From Labia minor (Eukaryota > Arthropoda > Insecta > Dermaptera > Spongiphoridae), in assembly GCA_963082975.1 (NCBI GenBank), contig OY720346.1:36173787-36237786 (forward strand): a DNA stretch of 64,000 bases. The letters are read 5' to 3'. Shown piece by piece: positions 1 through 12,842 of this stretch; the stretch's first letter is position 1, and every line of letters starts with the position of its first letter. The notes beneath the pieces are model-generated. The model was not told the DNA's origin, did no database searches, and saw only the letters and a program-made list of their open reading frames with translations. The translations under genes were made by a program, and so were the position numbers.

Positions 1-1452
1 TATAGTTTATAATTTAGGATAATATAGGATAATATAACTTTAATGTTATTGAGAGATAATAAATTTATATAAAAAAAATAATTATAAACATAACTTCTAG
101 GTTTTAATTAAAATTATCGAAGAGATTATATTTTTATATGTGATTATTATTTTTAATAAGATTCGATTGTTATTTTTATAATAGTTCGCAGGTTAATTAT
201 AATTTCATTAAATAAATAATATTTTAAACTATTTAATGCATTGAAAATATGCATAATTACAAATTCCTAATTTTTTTCTTTCAATTACTCAATCTTTATA
301 TATAAATATTAATTTTTTATCTCTTTTTTTAAAGAAAACAAATTAAAATACATTTAAACTTTATTTTAAATATAACAAAACATTTTAAAAAAATTGTAAT
401 TTTATCTTAATTTCTTCTAGTGTCTATTTTGATATTTACATTATTATAATCAATGTATTTTTTCTTGATTAGTATGAATTGAAGATATATATATATATAA
501 GATATAAATATCTGGAATTCATTAAACTTTTTATTCTTTTGCAATATAATATTTTGCTTTTTTGAAAATAAAATATAATATAATTATTAATATTTGCGCC
601 GTAACTGGACAGCCACATCTTGACATCACCAGAGCCACATGTGGGGATTGCGAGTTGTAGGTTGCTGACCCTTGCACTAATAGGATTATTTCTTTCTATT
701 ACTCAATCTTTGATAAATTTCTTATACACAAATAAAACTTTATTATAATATTGCCTACAAATATTTTTATTATACTAATCCATTAGCTTAATTATTATTA
801 TCTTTCTTATCATTTATTTACATTTTAAATGTTTAAATAGAAAATAGAATTGCATTTCTTTTAAAATCTTCATTTTGTAAAGAAAAACATTAAATATCTC
901 AAACAAAAACGGGTTTTATCAATTATTTTTGGGTTGGAATTTTGAACTAATTAATAATAATTATATTATATTATATTATATTATATTGATATCAGGCTCA
1001 TTCTGACGATTCAGCTTTATGGAGAATTGGAGTAAAACTATTTATTTTTAAACTTCTTCCTAGAATTATTTAGAATAAATATTTTCCCATTATTTTTTAG
1101 AATAATAAAATTTTATTAAAAAGTTAAAAATGTATTCATCTTATTTACTTACTCTATATATATCATTTAGTGTATTAATTCCGTGCAAAAATTCCGATAT
1201 ACTCTCCCAATTTGATAATTGAAAATAAAAATCATGGAAATCACTTTGACATTTTAATTATATTTATTTTATCATTAAAAAAGTCTAAACACTAACATTC
1301 ATAATTCATTAATTCATTTAATTTAAATAAATTATTTAATTTTATCGAAATCATTTTTTTATTAAATTTCTACCTTAAAAAAAGGGATTGTTTATTTTAA
1401 AATTTAAATATTAAATAACATTTGTAATGTTTTATTGTTTTGATTGTTCTAG
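1..1452. other. Upstream intron sequence, no exon recognised
   Basis: Very AT-rich sequence ending at the splice acceptor (ttctag) of the PNUTS-like terminal exon, so at least its right part is intron of that gene. Apart from a GC-richer transposon-end remnant near 600-684 and short TA/ATATT runs (about 960-990), I see no supportable coding exon. Confidence 0.6.
598..684 (-). repeat. hAT-like transposon end remnant
   Basis: A GC-normal patch in otherwise AT-rich DNA. Read on the minus strand it starts TAGTGCAAGGGTCAGCAACC, which resembles the terminal sequence of hAT-type (SPIN-like) elements known from many animals (CAGGGGTCGGCAACC style). No partner end or target duplication was found, so this is a solo end or decayed fragment. 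Confidence 0.4.
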
Positions 1453-1592
1453 GTCGTGGTGGAGGTGGTAATAATCAACCAGGTGGTTGGAATGGTAATC
1501 GTGTCGTCTGCAAACATTTCCGTGGAGGTTTTTGTCGTGCAGGAGATTCATGTCCATTTTTACATCCCGGCATTAATGGACCTCCTATTTAA
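1453..1592 (+). CDS. Pnuts: PNUTS/PPP1R10-like, terminal coding exon (partial gene)
   Basis: Last exon of a gene entering the window from the left; acceptor ttctag at 1447-1452, entered with one base carried from the previous exon, stop TAA at 1590-1592. It encodes a Gly/Asn-rich stretch followed by a single CCCH zinc finger (C-x7-C-x5-C-x3-H: VCKHFRGGFC, then CPFLH) and the ending HPGINGPPI. The C-terminal CCCH finger with an HPGxNGPP tail is the signature of the protein phosphatase 1 nuclear targeting subunit PNUTS (PPP1R10), which brings PP1 to chromatin and RNA polymerase II termination complexes and binds nucleic acid through this finger. The PP1-binding and TFIIS-like parts lie outside the window. 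A polyadenylation signal AATAAA is at 1839-1844. Another CCCH protein is possible, but the tail match is quite specific. Confidence 0.7.
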
Positions 1593-3420
1593 AAAAATAA
1601 TTTATAGAAAAAAAGACTAATTTTTTAAAAAAAGAAAAAAATAATATTTGTAATTATTATATATTCTTAATGTAAATGTATTTTTTTCAAAATGTATCAA
1701 ATCATTGATAAATTTTTCATTTTCTTAAATAGTTCTATAAAAAACAAGACAAAAACTAATATAAAAGAAGTCAAAACTAAACAAAGTTAATGAAATTTTT
1801 TGATGATTTTATTCAAATTTTTAAATGTCTAAAATTTAAATAAAGTTAAATTTAAAACAATGTAAATATCAATGTTTGTATAGAAAGATGTAAATAATTA
1901 AATATATTAAGATTTTATATGCATACACACTAATGTATATATATTTATATATATAAATGTGAATCACATGTATATATTTGTATATATACACATAAGGTGA
2001 AATTTGTTATAAATTTGTTATTTTTTTAATGAAACTAATTTATTTTGGGGTTTAAATAAACGAATAATTTCTAATTTTCTGAAATAACAATTTTATTTTT
2101 ATTTTTTTGATAAAATATTATATATTTGTTTATATTTTTAATATATATTTATTATATATAATGTGTACTCTTTTCTTAATTTATATACAAAAATATCTCA
2201 TAAAATCATCACCCGGTTATTGAAAAAAAAATATATTTAAGCTATTTTTTAAATTTGTTTTTTATTCATAAATAAATAAAAAATTATAATTTATTTAAAG
2301 ATATATTTCTTGTAATAGTATATTTTTATGGATATATTTTACTTTTAGTAAATTTTTTGTAGATCTAGAAAGTTAATAGTTAAAAACATATCCTCTAAAA
2401 TAATTGTTAATACTTTTTTGTTATCTGGCCTTTTCATCAATGTGCGTATTTATTTTAAAAAATTTATTATATTTATTTCTCTTCCCAGCCTCAGCGCTTT
2501 ATCTAAGTTTTAAACAATTTTTTTTAATAACTTTATTTTTAATTTACTTAAAATTAGGGCAATTAGTAAAATTCTGATTTTATTTTTCATAGCTTAATGT
2601 TAGTTAATTTTTTAAGTTTCAACAAATAATAACAATTGGTAAGATTTTAATTACATAAAAATAAAATTTAGGTGTGATTTGTTTAAAAAAAAATTATATA
2701 AATTATTTAATTGAAAAACAAATCGTAAGAAACTAGAGTTCAAATTTAAAGCCTATTTATTTATGTTTCGCATAAAATGTTCTTATATTATTATTAAAAT
2801 TACAATATCTATAATATTAATTATCAATTTAAATAACTTAAAGTTTGTTTACAATTCCTATAATCATTTATTTAATATTATTAATAAATTGGATCTAAAT
2901 ATATATAATATTTAATTATGAATCTAATTATAGTTCAAATTTTCGCATCCAATAATAAAGTTCATTTACACAGAAAATTCTAAATATAATAAAAGGTAAC
3001 ACAATATCAAATAAAGCCAAGTTATTTAAGAACAACCCCTTGAATAGATAGATAATAGTTATATGGTTCTACTAAAAATATATAAAATGTAAGTTGATTT
3101 ATAAGAGTGTATAATTTAATATTTTATTTAATAAATAATTTAATACATATTTTTCTTTGTAAAATTTAATACATTCATATTTCAAAATAATTTAATTTTT
3201 AGTTTCTTATGTAAATATATATATATACCTATATTAATGTATTTATTAATTAATAGTAAAAAAAATATTTATTTATATTATATCATTAATATAATAAATT
3301 AAAAATTTTCAACCTTTAAAAAAATATTTCGTTTTTATTAAAACTTCCAAATATCACGTTAAATATAATTGATTATTAAAACATTTAGTATGTTTTTTAA
3401 TTTCTTTAAGTGTGTGTTTA
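1593..3420. other. 3' UTR and intergenic AT-rich DNA
   Basis: Follows the PNUTS-like stop codon; the UTR probably ends soon after the AATAAA at 1839. The remainder is low-complexity AT sequence with TA/CA microsatellite tracts around 1920-2000 and 3210-3230. No gene or RNA seen. Confidence 0.6.
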
Positions 3421-3429
3421 TTTTGAAAT

Positions 3430-3638
3430 GACTGTACCTTAGTGACGTCATCTAGGGGAAATTAGGGTGGTGGTGGGAGAGAGTTGGGATGAAGCAAGCA
3501 AGCTGCCACATAATGATTCTTTTAGAATTCGAGAAGATTGAGGCGTAGCAAGTTGTTTTTGTCAACACGCTCCGCGTGTTTAGCTGGGTTTAATAACCCA
3601 ACAAAGTGTTAGTAATTTAGAATTTTAACATCTTTTCG
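3430..3638 (+). promoter_or_regulatory. GPCPD1 promoter and noncoding first exon
   Basis: A GC-normal island between AT-rich flanks. It carries a perfect palindromic CRE, TGACGTCA, at 3443-3450 (CREB/ATF site), then a purine-rich run, two adjacent small hairpins (AACACGCtccGCGTGTT at about 3573-3589 and TGGGTTtaatAACCCA at about 3585-3602) and a good donor, cttttcg|gtaagc, at 3638/3639. The next acceptor, ttttttttag at 4342, precedes the first coding exon of GPCPD1. I infer promoter plus 5' UTR exon with an intron of about 700 bp; the transcription start itself cannot be placed. Confidence 0.55.
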
Positions 3639-4364
3639 GTAAGCATTTATTATCCATGAACTATTTAAAAATATATTTAATATTAATCTAATGAGTTTCA
3701 AAAAAACTTGTCTGGAAATTTGTTAACATTCTTAAGAATATTCAAGGATTTTAATCGAACATCTTTGTTGTTTTGTTGTTTTTTTTTTTGAATTTGACAT
3801 TTTTAATTTCTTTTTGTGAAGAAAATATTTAAATAATTATTAAACATAATTAAAAATAGGTATTTCAAAAATGATTAAATTATGGTATATAAAATTAACT
3901 AAAATATGGTAAACCATAATAAAATGTTTAAAATTCTTAGATTCTTTATATTAAAATTAAGTTTTTTTATATTTAAAAGATTATCGTTTTAAATATTGCA
4001 TCTAAATATATATTATTATTTTTTCCATCTATATTTAAATGTATAAATGTTGAAATGCATACAAACATTTTATACCATTAATTCTATATTTCATGTTATT
4101 TCTTAGAACCCTGAAAATAATAATCATTTTTTTAAATATATACTTAGTTTTTATGAATTTTATTATATCGCTTCAATTGCAAAGTTACTATATATTACAA
4201 ATATATTTGTATTTATAGATATTTCTTATATTAATTCAATTAAAGTGTTGAAAATTTAATAGTTCAATTTTATTTATTTATTTTATAATAATTAAGATAT
4301 ATATAATAAAATTTTACTAAAAGTTGTTTTTATTTTTTTTAGGACTTTCAAATAGTCTTTAAAA

Positions 4365-7300
4365 ATGCTTTGTTGGTGGGATGAAATGGATGATTATGAA
4401 GAAATGAAAATAAGAAATGATCAAATGAAATCACAACAAGTTGATCATAGATCTTGCAGGGATTGGATATTTCGTGTGAAAGTTGATACAAAACCAAATG
4501 AAACAGTCTGTCTTGTTGGTAATTGTCCTGAATTAGGAAATTGGAAAAATAGTGCTTCTGTTAAATTAGTTAAAGTTAATGATAGCCAAGAAGAAGGGTA
4601 AGAATAATTTTCTAATTGTTTATTAAATTATTCGATAATTGTTAAATTAAAAACGGAAAGCTTCAGGGATTTGGATGAAACTTTGCCAGTGGATTCCTTT
4701 TTTAATTCCAAAGAAACTTTCCTTATGCAATATTTCTCTGCCTCTTCTAGTTAACGAGATAATAAAATTTTATGTGCAGCCATTTTAGTAATGTTTTATT
4801 AACTAATTCACTAATTAGTCACTTATTCACTAATTTTCGGTTAGGTTTGGATATAGAAAAATTATTTAATTAATTAATTTTTTAATTTAAATATATCCAA
4901 ACCGAGAACTGAAATAAACTGAAAATTAGTGGAACCCTCTGCTGACCAAATAAATAAAACATGGTAGATAAATAGAATCTCAATGAATTTTATGCAAATT
5001 TTAATAATTTTTATAACAAAAATATAAATATTAAACAAAAAATACATTTATAAGGTATTATTTAAAAAAGAAAATAAATAAATCAATAAACATTAAATAA
5101 TGATTAGCCTTTTCTGAAAAATTAGATTTTCAATGTACATTCATCAGTTTTACAAAAACCTATTTTAAATATTAATTTGAAGAATAATTCAAATAAATAT
5201 ATAATATATAATTATTCAATATTAATAAAAAAGTTAGTTAAGACCTTTGTGAATTATTTTCTAACAAGTAAAAGGTTACAAAAAAAAACAATTTTCGAAT
5301 GTAATCCATTTGTTAATTTGAAAAAAAATTTTTTAGTGAAATTTGGTCGGGAATATTCAGTTTGCCAAAAAACTTGACAGTGAAATTTCGATATTATATT
5401 TGTGTATTAATTGATGAGAGTATGGATAAATTTCACAAAAATGAAAAAATAATACGAAGATGGGAAACGAATCCTGAGCCTAGATGTATAAATAAAAGTG
5501 GTAAGATTTAAATAAACTTTTTATCAAACAAAGAGGAAAAATAAAATATTAATTAACATTATTTCACATAAATATTAATTATAGTAATTTTAATGTTCGT
5601 TTGTGATTTAGGACTTGAAATTGACTTTTTATAAATTACATAATAAAAATATTATAAATTATAATTTTAAATAAAAAAATATTTTAATGGATTGAATAAT
5701 AGAATAAATAATCATAACTTCTTTTCTATATTTTAGATTTAACGAATACCATGGAAGGATTTCCAGTTGAAACCCATATTTTCGGTGAATATAATGGTTC
5801 CAAAAGCATTGATATGGGATGGTTAACTACTGAAACAATAGTTCAATTTAAATTATCAAATAATCCAATAAAATTTTGGAAAAACAAATTGGAGAAAAAA
5901 ACAGTAATATTTGTTTACTCTTATATTTATTCCTATATATTTTACAAATTAATATTTATTTTTTTATTTTAAAATAATAATTACTTTTAGATTTATGTTA
6001 AGGTGACACCAATTAGTCTCACTAGATTCCATACAGCTTCGGAATCAAATGATAATCACCTTGATGACAGTTTAGATACCCTTGATAATGTCGATCCTCC
6101 ATCTAAATGGCCAATTACTGAAATTTCTGTAAGTTTTTGTTTTTAATTAATTAACCTAAATAATTAATCGACGAATTTACAATTTTCAATACTTGTGATA
6201 AAATTTGATTCATATGATATGAAATTGATTATTTTGAAATTAGTAATCCTTATAAAATGCTGTTCAAATAAATTAATTTGGTTTGTGAAAAATACAGAGA
6301 AATGGTAACGGAGAAAAGAGAAGTTAACTTAGGATAAAATAAAAGTACTACAAAAGAGTTTCTAAGATTAAATTTATTTTATTTTAGTTTGGACTTTTAA
6401 TAATATTTTATTTTATTAAAAAGTGAATAAAATTTCTATAGTATATTTCTTAATTAAAACATATTTTAATTTAAATTTCTTTTTTTATTAGGTCTTAAAT
6501 CAAAAAGAACGGGAATTTCAACCGCAAAAACAATTTGGCCATGCATATAATGAAAATGATTTTATCATCTTCAACATTTTGATTACATCTCCTGAGCATA
6601 TGGTAAAGTATTTTCATATATTTTTGTATTAATTTAAATTTTACACAATAATAAAATATTAATTTATAATTTTGATTAGATGTCAAAAAACATGTTTTGT
6701 AATGAAAATTTCTTTAACATAAGTTCATTTGTATAACTAATTAATTTTATTTGAATATATCTATCTAACCTCTTCAAATTAACAATTTTTCACTTTATTA
6801 GTTTAAAATTGTTATTTTTTTATTTTTTGAATATATATATGATTACAAATTTATACTAAAAATTTCTTTTATTAGAAAGAACGACATACAAAAGCGTCCT
6901 CTAGGTAAAAAAACATTTGCATTCTCATTTTTTTAATTTTATGAAATTTTTTTCTCTATAATTTGTGTTGTTATTTTTATTTAAGATTTTCGTAAAACAA
7001 AAATCTTTTGTATACCTTTTAAGTTGCTCTGGTGAATCTTTTCAGGTAAATGAATTTTTATGTAATTATACTAAATAAATATATTTGATATGGTTCTTCC
7101 ATATTTTTTATTTGTTTAATATAATTTAACGTAAATGGAAAATAATTGCAAATTGGTATAATAAATAATTTATTTATTAATCAATTTAACATATTATTTT
7201 GAATTTTTCTTTTATTTATTTTTAAAACTTTGGTTAATATTTGTTTCTTTTTTGGTTGACTATAAGTTATTGTTCTTGGTAATTTAATATTTTAGGAAAA

Positions 7301-10300
7301 TAAATTTCAAATTTTGTTCATTCTGATTTTATTTTGAATATAATATGAAATTTTGATTTTCCTAAATCTTAAACTCATTTGAAAGGTGATTTATCAAACT
7401 AAAATAAAACAATTCAAAATATTTTGACATTTATTATTATTATTAGATTTAAATTTAAAATATAATATTTATATATATATATTTCTGGATTATTTATTTC
7501 AATATTAAAAATCAAATGATTTAACTCATACTGGTTATTTTTCTCCAATAGGGAGATGGGGATTGTATCTTAATTTTCATTAATTAATAAATCTAAATTT
7601 AAAAAATATACAACCAAAAAAAAGCATCAAAATTATTTCTAATTTTTATTTATTTTATTTTTCTACGAAAATCTTTTTGAGAATGCTATTTAAAAAAATT
7701 TTAATTTTTTATTATTTTTTTCTTTAATGAAGAGTCTGCTAAGCTTCTTCGTCATTTTATGAAGGGTCGTATTTTTCTTCGCCGTGAACGTGCATGTCAT
7801 GTCTTCAATTTATTATTCACATTTATACTAATTCATAGCTTTGGTTTGAACTTTCAGAGGCCAGAATAAGGATAAAATAATTCTTGTTTCTGTGCCCCCT
7901 GCGATCCTCTTCGTGCTCAAAGAAGAGGATATCAAACGACCACCCTGGTCATCATTGTCTGTCGCACTCAGTGTCTAAATCAAGTCATTTGTATTTGGTT
8001 GGCTGATCCTCGTCAAGTCAAGGGGAAATAATATCATATGAAATGCGCCTGATCCTTTCTTTTTCCTCAATTTCCTTATCTTGTCTCAAATTGACTAACT
8101 TTTTTAATTAAAATCTATCTAGTGTTTAGGCTTAATTTATAGAATTCACAAAGATGTGATACATCGGGGAGCTAAAGTGATTGAACTTTTTATTGGTAGA
8201 AACACCTTGATACTGATGTATATTATTGTGTTACTGATAAAATTTTTAAAATTATCATATTATTATTAGTCTTAAATTTTCTAATGAAAATATATTATGT
8301 TCATAAATTTGTTAGGTGCCTCATCATCATGGGATACTATATTAATTCAAGATTACATTAAAATAGAAAAGCATTATTTAATTCTTCAGATGGTATGGTT
8401 TATTTTTGGAAATAAAATTCTTAGTAACATTCATGAATAAAAGAAAAATGAAACAAGTGGGAAATGATGGAGGTTCATTGCCAGGAATTTCATTAATTCT
8501 TAACATCCTCAAACATAAAACCGAGGTATGGGCGTCACATGTGGATACAAAGGTGAGGGAAATACTTTTGAAAAATTTTGTTTACCGTGAAACCAATTAG
8601 GAAATGACTTCTAAATGGGTACACCATGGATGTGGCGGTCTTAAGGTAGAACTGATGGTATTGGAAAAGAATAGAATTGGTTCGAGGTTGCTTAGGATAG
8701 GGACATTTAGAATAATGCGGTTGCTGTGGCCAAGAAATTCCAATTATTGTTTATAGATTTTTTTATTCAATTGAATATTTATAATTTATTTCATTCTAAA
8801 TTTTAAATTTTAAAATTTATTTTTATTCTTAAAAATAATTTAGAAAGACTTAACTTTCTAGTCACACAGTTCCTTAGTCCCTTTAAATAACAATTTTTGA
8901 ATGCTCTCTTTTTTTTACTCTCTTGACAAATTATATTTATTTAGTGGAATGGTTCACTGGAAGGAAATGCAGTACTTGAATGCTTTTAATGATTAACTTG
9001 GCACATCTTTCATTCCCCTACCTTGCCCGGGCATGTTTAAACTATCTTAATATTTTCAGATACTTCATCGAAAATCAGCATAAATGGTGAGAATTATTAT
9101 AGATTTTATTTTTGTGTTGTTTTAAAATAATATTTAATATATTTTACCTGATATTTTAAATAATCATTAATTAAATATTCTTTTTATAACTAATAAATTA
9201 ATATATCCTTTAATTATTAACGTTCTTTATTAATTGTTAGATAATTAATATTTAGCTCATGCCTGGAAGTCGTCATCTTTATCAGGTTTAAAAATTGTTC
9301 CTCTTTTGTTTAGCTCTTTTCTAATTGTGAATTTTTCTATTTTTTTGTTGCAGTCTTATTTATTTGACTTTTACGCTTATTCTTCTCGGGCTATAGATGA
9401 TCAGCCTCCTTATCTAATTGGTTATTGCTACGTATTGCCAAGTTCATTCCAAGATAGTGAGGGCCGTTTAACGGTTCCTATCACTAGTGTAAAACATCGG
9501 CCTTATGGTCAACTTACTGGTTGGTTTTTTGATTTATTTTTATTAAAATTTAAAATAATTAAATCTTTTTTATAAGCCTTAATAAAATCTATTTAAGATC
9601 TAATATAATTTAATTAAATTTTGATTGACTTATGATAATTAGTTATTTTTATTTATTATGATTCATACATAAATTTTTCATCGTTAAAATATTATTTTTT
9701 TAGTTCTCCAAAGTTATTTTATATGAATATTAAAACAAATAAAACATTAAATTATATATTATATTTTTTTTACTTTTGTCTAAATGAAAGAAAGAAAGTA
9801 TTTTATTAAAAAGCCCTTAAAAATTATAAAAAGTTCAAGATTTCTGAGAATGTGTTCTTCATTAGTTTTTATAAATTTCATTTTTGCTTCAATTTTTTCG
9901 ATTGTTACTTTGAATCCATTAAATTTACTTTCGCTCTCACTTAGATTCATTTGTAATTGAATTAGAAATTCAAACAAAATTAATGGAAGTCATTTTATTT
10001 TTCTAGTGGATTATTTGATCGTGAAACCTATAGGTGGTTATGAATGCGACATGAGCTATTCGTCATGCAAGTCTTGGACTAGAACTTGTCTTGATATTGG
10101 ACACAGGGGCTTGGGTGACTCATTCAAGCCTACAGAGTAAGTATAATATATGTAAATATCGATTTAAATGATGAGAAACCATTAAAATCAATAATTTGAA
10201 GCCAATATCAAAATTAAAACTTAATAAAACAATGAATTTCTCTTTCATTAAATGTCCAATCATAATTAAGCGCTTTTTATTCTGATATTGGTCTGAAATT

Positions 10301-12808
10301 TATCCTATATCTATTTTAATGACATATTCAACAAAGTTAATAATTACTTATTATTATTAACTATTTAATAAAACGCATATATTATTTATCAATCTTAGAT
10401 TTATTTATAATTTTTTCTATTGTTAAGTCACCACCTAATGACCAATTTAAGTACTATATTAATTCAAAAACTAACAATTATATAACTAATACATATATAT
10501 ATATATATAAATTTAAAGCTATTTCTTTGTCAATTTTCAGTTGTTCTGATATCAGAGAGAATACAATAGCCTCCTTAAAGAAGGCATCAAGCCATGGAGC
10601 AGATCTAGTTGAGTTTGATGTTCAACTAACTAAAGATCTTATACCAGTGCTTTATCATGATTTTCATGTTTTAATTGCTATGAAACGAAAACGTGAACTT
10701 GGCGAACACGATTTTCTTGAAATTGCTGTCAAGGATTTAACATTAAAACAACTTCAATTGCTTAAGGTAAAGTAAATAACTCAATTTAGGTAAAATTTAT
10801 TGTTTAGGTTATAATATATTCCTATTAACATTTAATTAATAATATCCTTAATAATTTTGCAGTTTTTTAATTAATTGCTTAATATTTATATTTGCTTTCT
10901 TTGTTTGCATTTGAAAAAATAAATGTTAAAAATTACTAATGATAAATATTTATTTTTAAGTTTAGCAATAGAAAAATTAATAATTTAAAAAAAAGTAGGA
11001 TTTTTTTTTTATTTTTTTAATTATAAAATTTATAAAAATTATTAGTTTAATTACTATTTAGTAACTAATTAACGGTTGACTAAAAAAGCAAAATGCCTTT
11101 AGTTAGTACCGGGTAATTTTCATAAAATTTTGTAAGATTTGATGAGTCTCCACGTTTCGGCCTCCATATTGGCGCCAATCTCAAGATGATTTGTCTTTTA
11201 GGATTCTTGGCCATAGTCTATATGACCCAAAAGTTAATGTTGGAATTTTGAATTGAATGACTGGGTAATCATTGACTTAACTGTCTCGGCATTACCACTC
11301 ACATAACGCAAGTCTGGCTTGTGTCATAGCTTAAGCTTTTCCACAATGGGGTACACCTGAGTAGTGAGTGCGCAAGTACTCCCTGATGGGCGGAACTTGA
11401 TCTGTTTCCGGGGTTTCCTAGCTGGTTGTGTGATCAACATTATTGTCATTGATGGATATGATTTTAGGAATTTAGGGTATGGTTGAGGATTCTATTAGAT
11501 TTGAGTTTTGCATGAGATTTAAGAAGACAACGTGAACATAATCAGGAAATAACTTAAAAAGTTTCACGGAAGCCCAACGAACATATATATATATAAGATT
11601 GATGAAAAAAGCAAAAGAATTTGTATATAAAATGTTCTTCCAAATCAATTTTTTTCGTTTTAAAAGTTCTCCGGGACAATGTATTTATGTCACGTAATTG
11701 AATCACTACTTATCAAAGTACCGTTTGTGAGCCATTTTTTGGTATAATAATGATTTGTTGATTTGGCCAGCAGAGGGCTTCACTAATTTTCTGTGTTTTT
11801 TTTTCAATTTGGTTTGGATATAGGAAAATTATTTAATTAATTTTTATAGAAAAATTAAAAAATTAATTAAATAATTTTCCTATATCCAAACCAAACCGGA
11901 AATTAGTGAATTAGTCAATAAAACACTACTTAATGGCTGCACATTTCGACGTTCATAACCAGCTAATCTGTCAAACTTAAAATTTTTTTATCTTGTAAAC
12001 TAGAAGAAACCGAGAAATATTGCATAAGTAAAGTTTCCATGGAATTAAAAAGGGAATCCACTGGTAAAGTTTTATTCAAATCCATGATTCATATACTAAA
12101 GTGAACAATTACATTATGTTACTATCTTTTTCAATCAGTTTTTTTCTAAGATGTTCTTCAATTTTTTCTTTGATTCCGCCTTTATTTCTCAGAAACAGTA
12201 TCCAAACAACCGTCTTTTATACCCCACCAAAAGCCGTTGCCAAATCATGCAAATTCAATGTTTGTACGTGGAGAAATTTAGGAAAGTGAAAATCGTCAAG
12301 CTTATCTATGTTTAATTCTGACCTCTTATAACGAACAACGAACATGCAAATAATTTATAATGCACACTAATGCGAATATCAAAAATGAAAAATTGACCTT
12401 TTTTTGATCACAGTATTAGTGAATATTTAGAATGTAAATTCAATGCTCCTAAAATTTAGAACTAGTTCTAATAATTTTAATATTAAAAATATAATGGTAA
12501 TGGTAATGTAAGTTTTCGAAAAGAAAGAAAAAAAAAAGTTATAATAATAATTGAATCAAAATTTAGTATGCTTAAAAAAATAATTGACATTTTTCTAAAT
12601 CAACCCATATATTTTTTTAATCTTTCTTTTTTTTTTTTTGATCTTAAATAAATTGTATATTGTATTTTTCAGATGAAAATTATTTATAATAATGAATATT
12701 CACACTCATATTTTAATTATTTTTATAAAGCATGTAAATATATACTTATTTCAAATTAATAGACACTAAAATAAATAAAAAATAATTAAATTTAATTAAT
12801 CGCATTCA

Positions 12809-12842
<34 letters not shown>

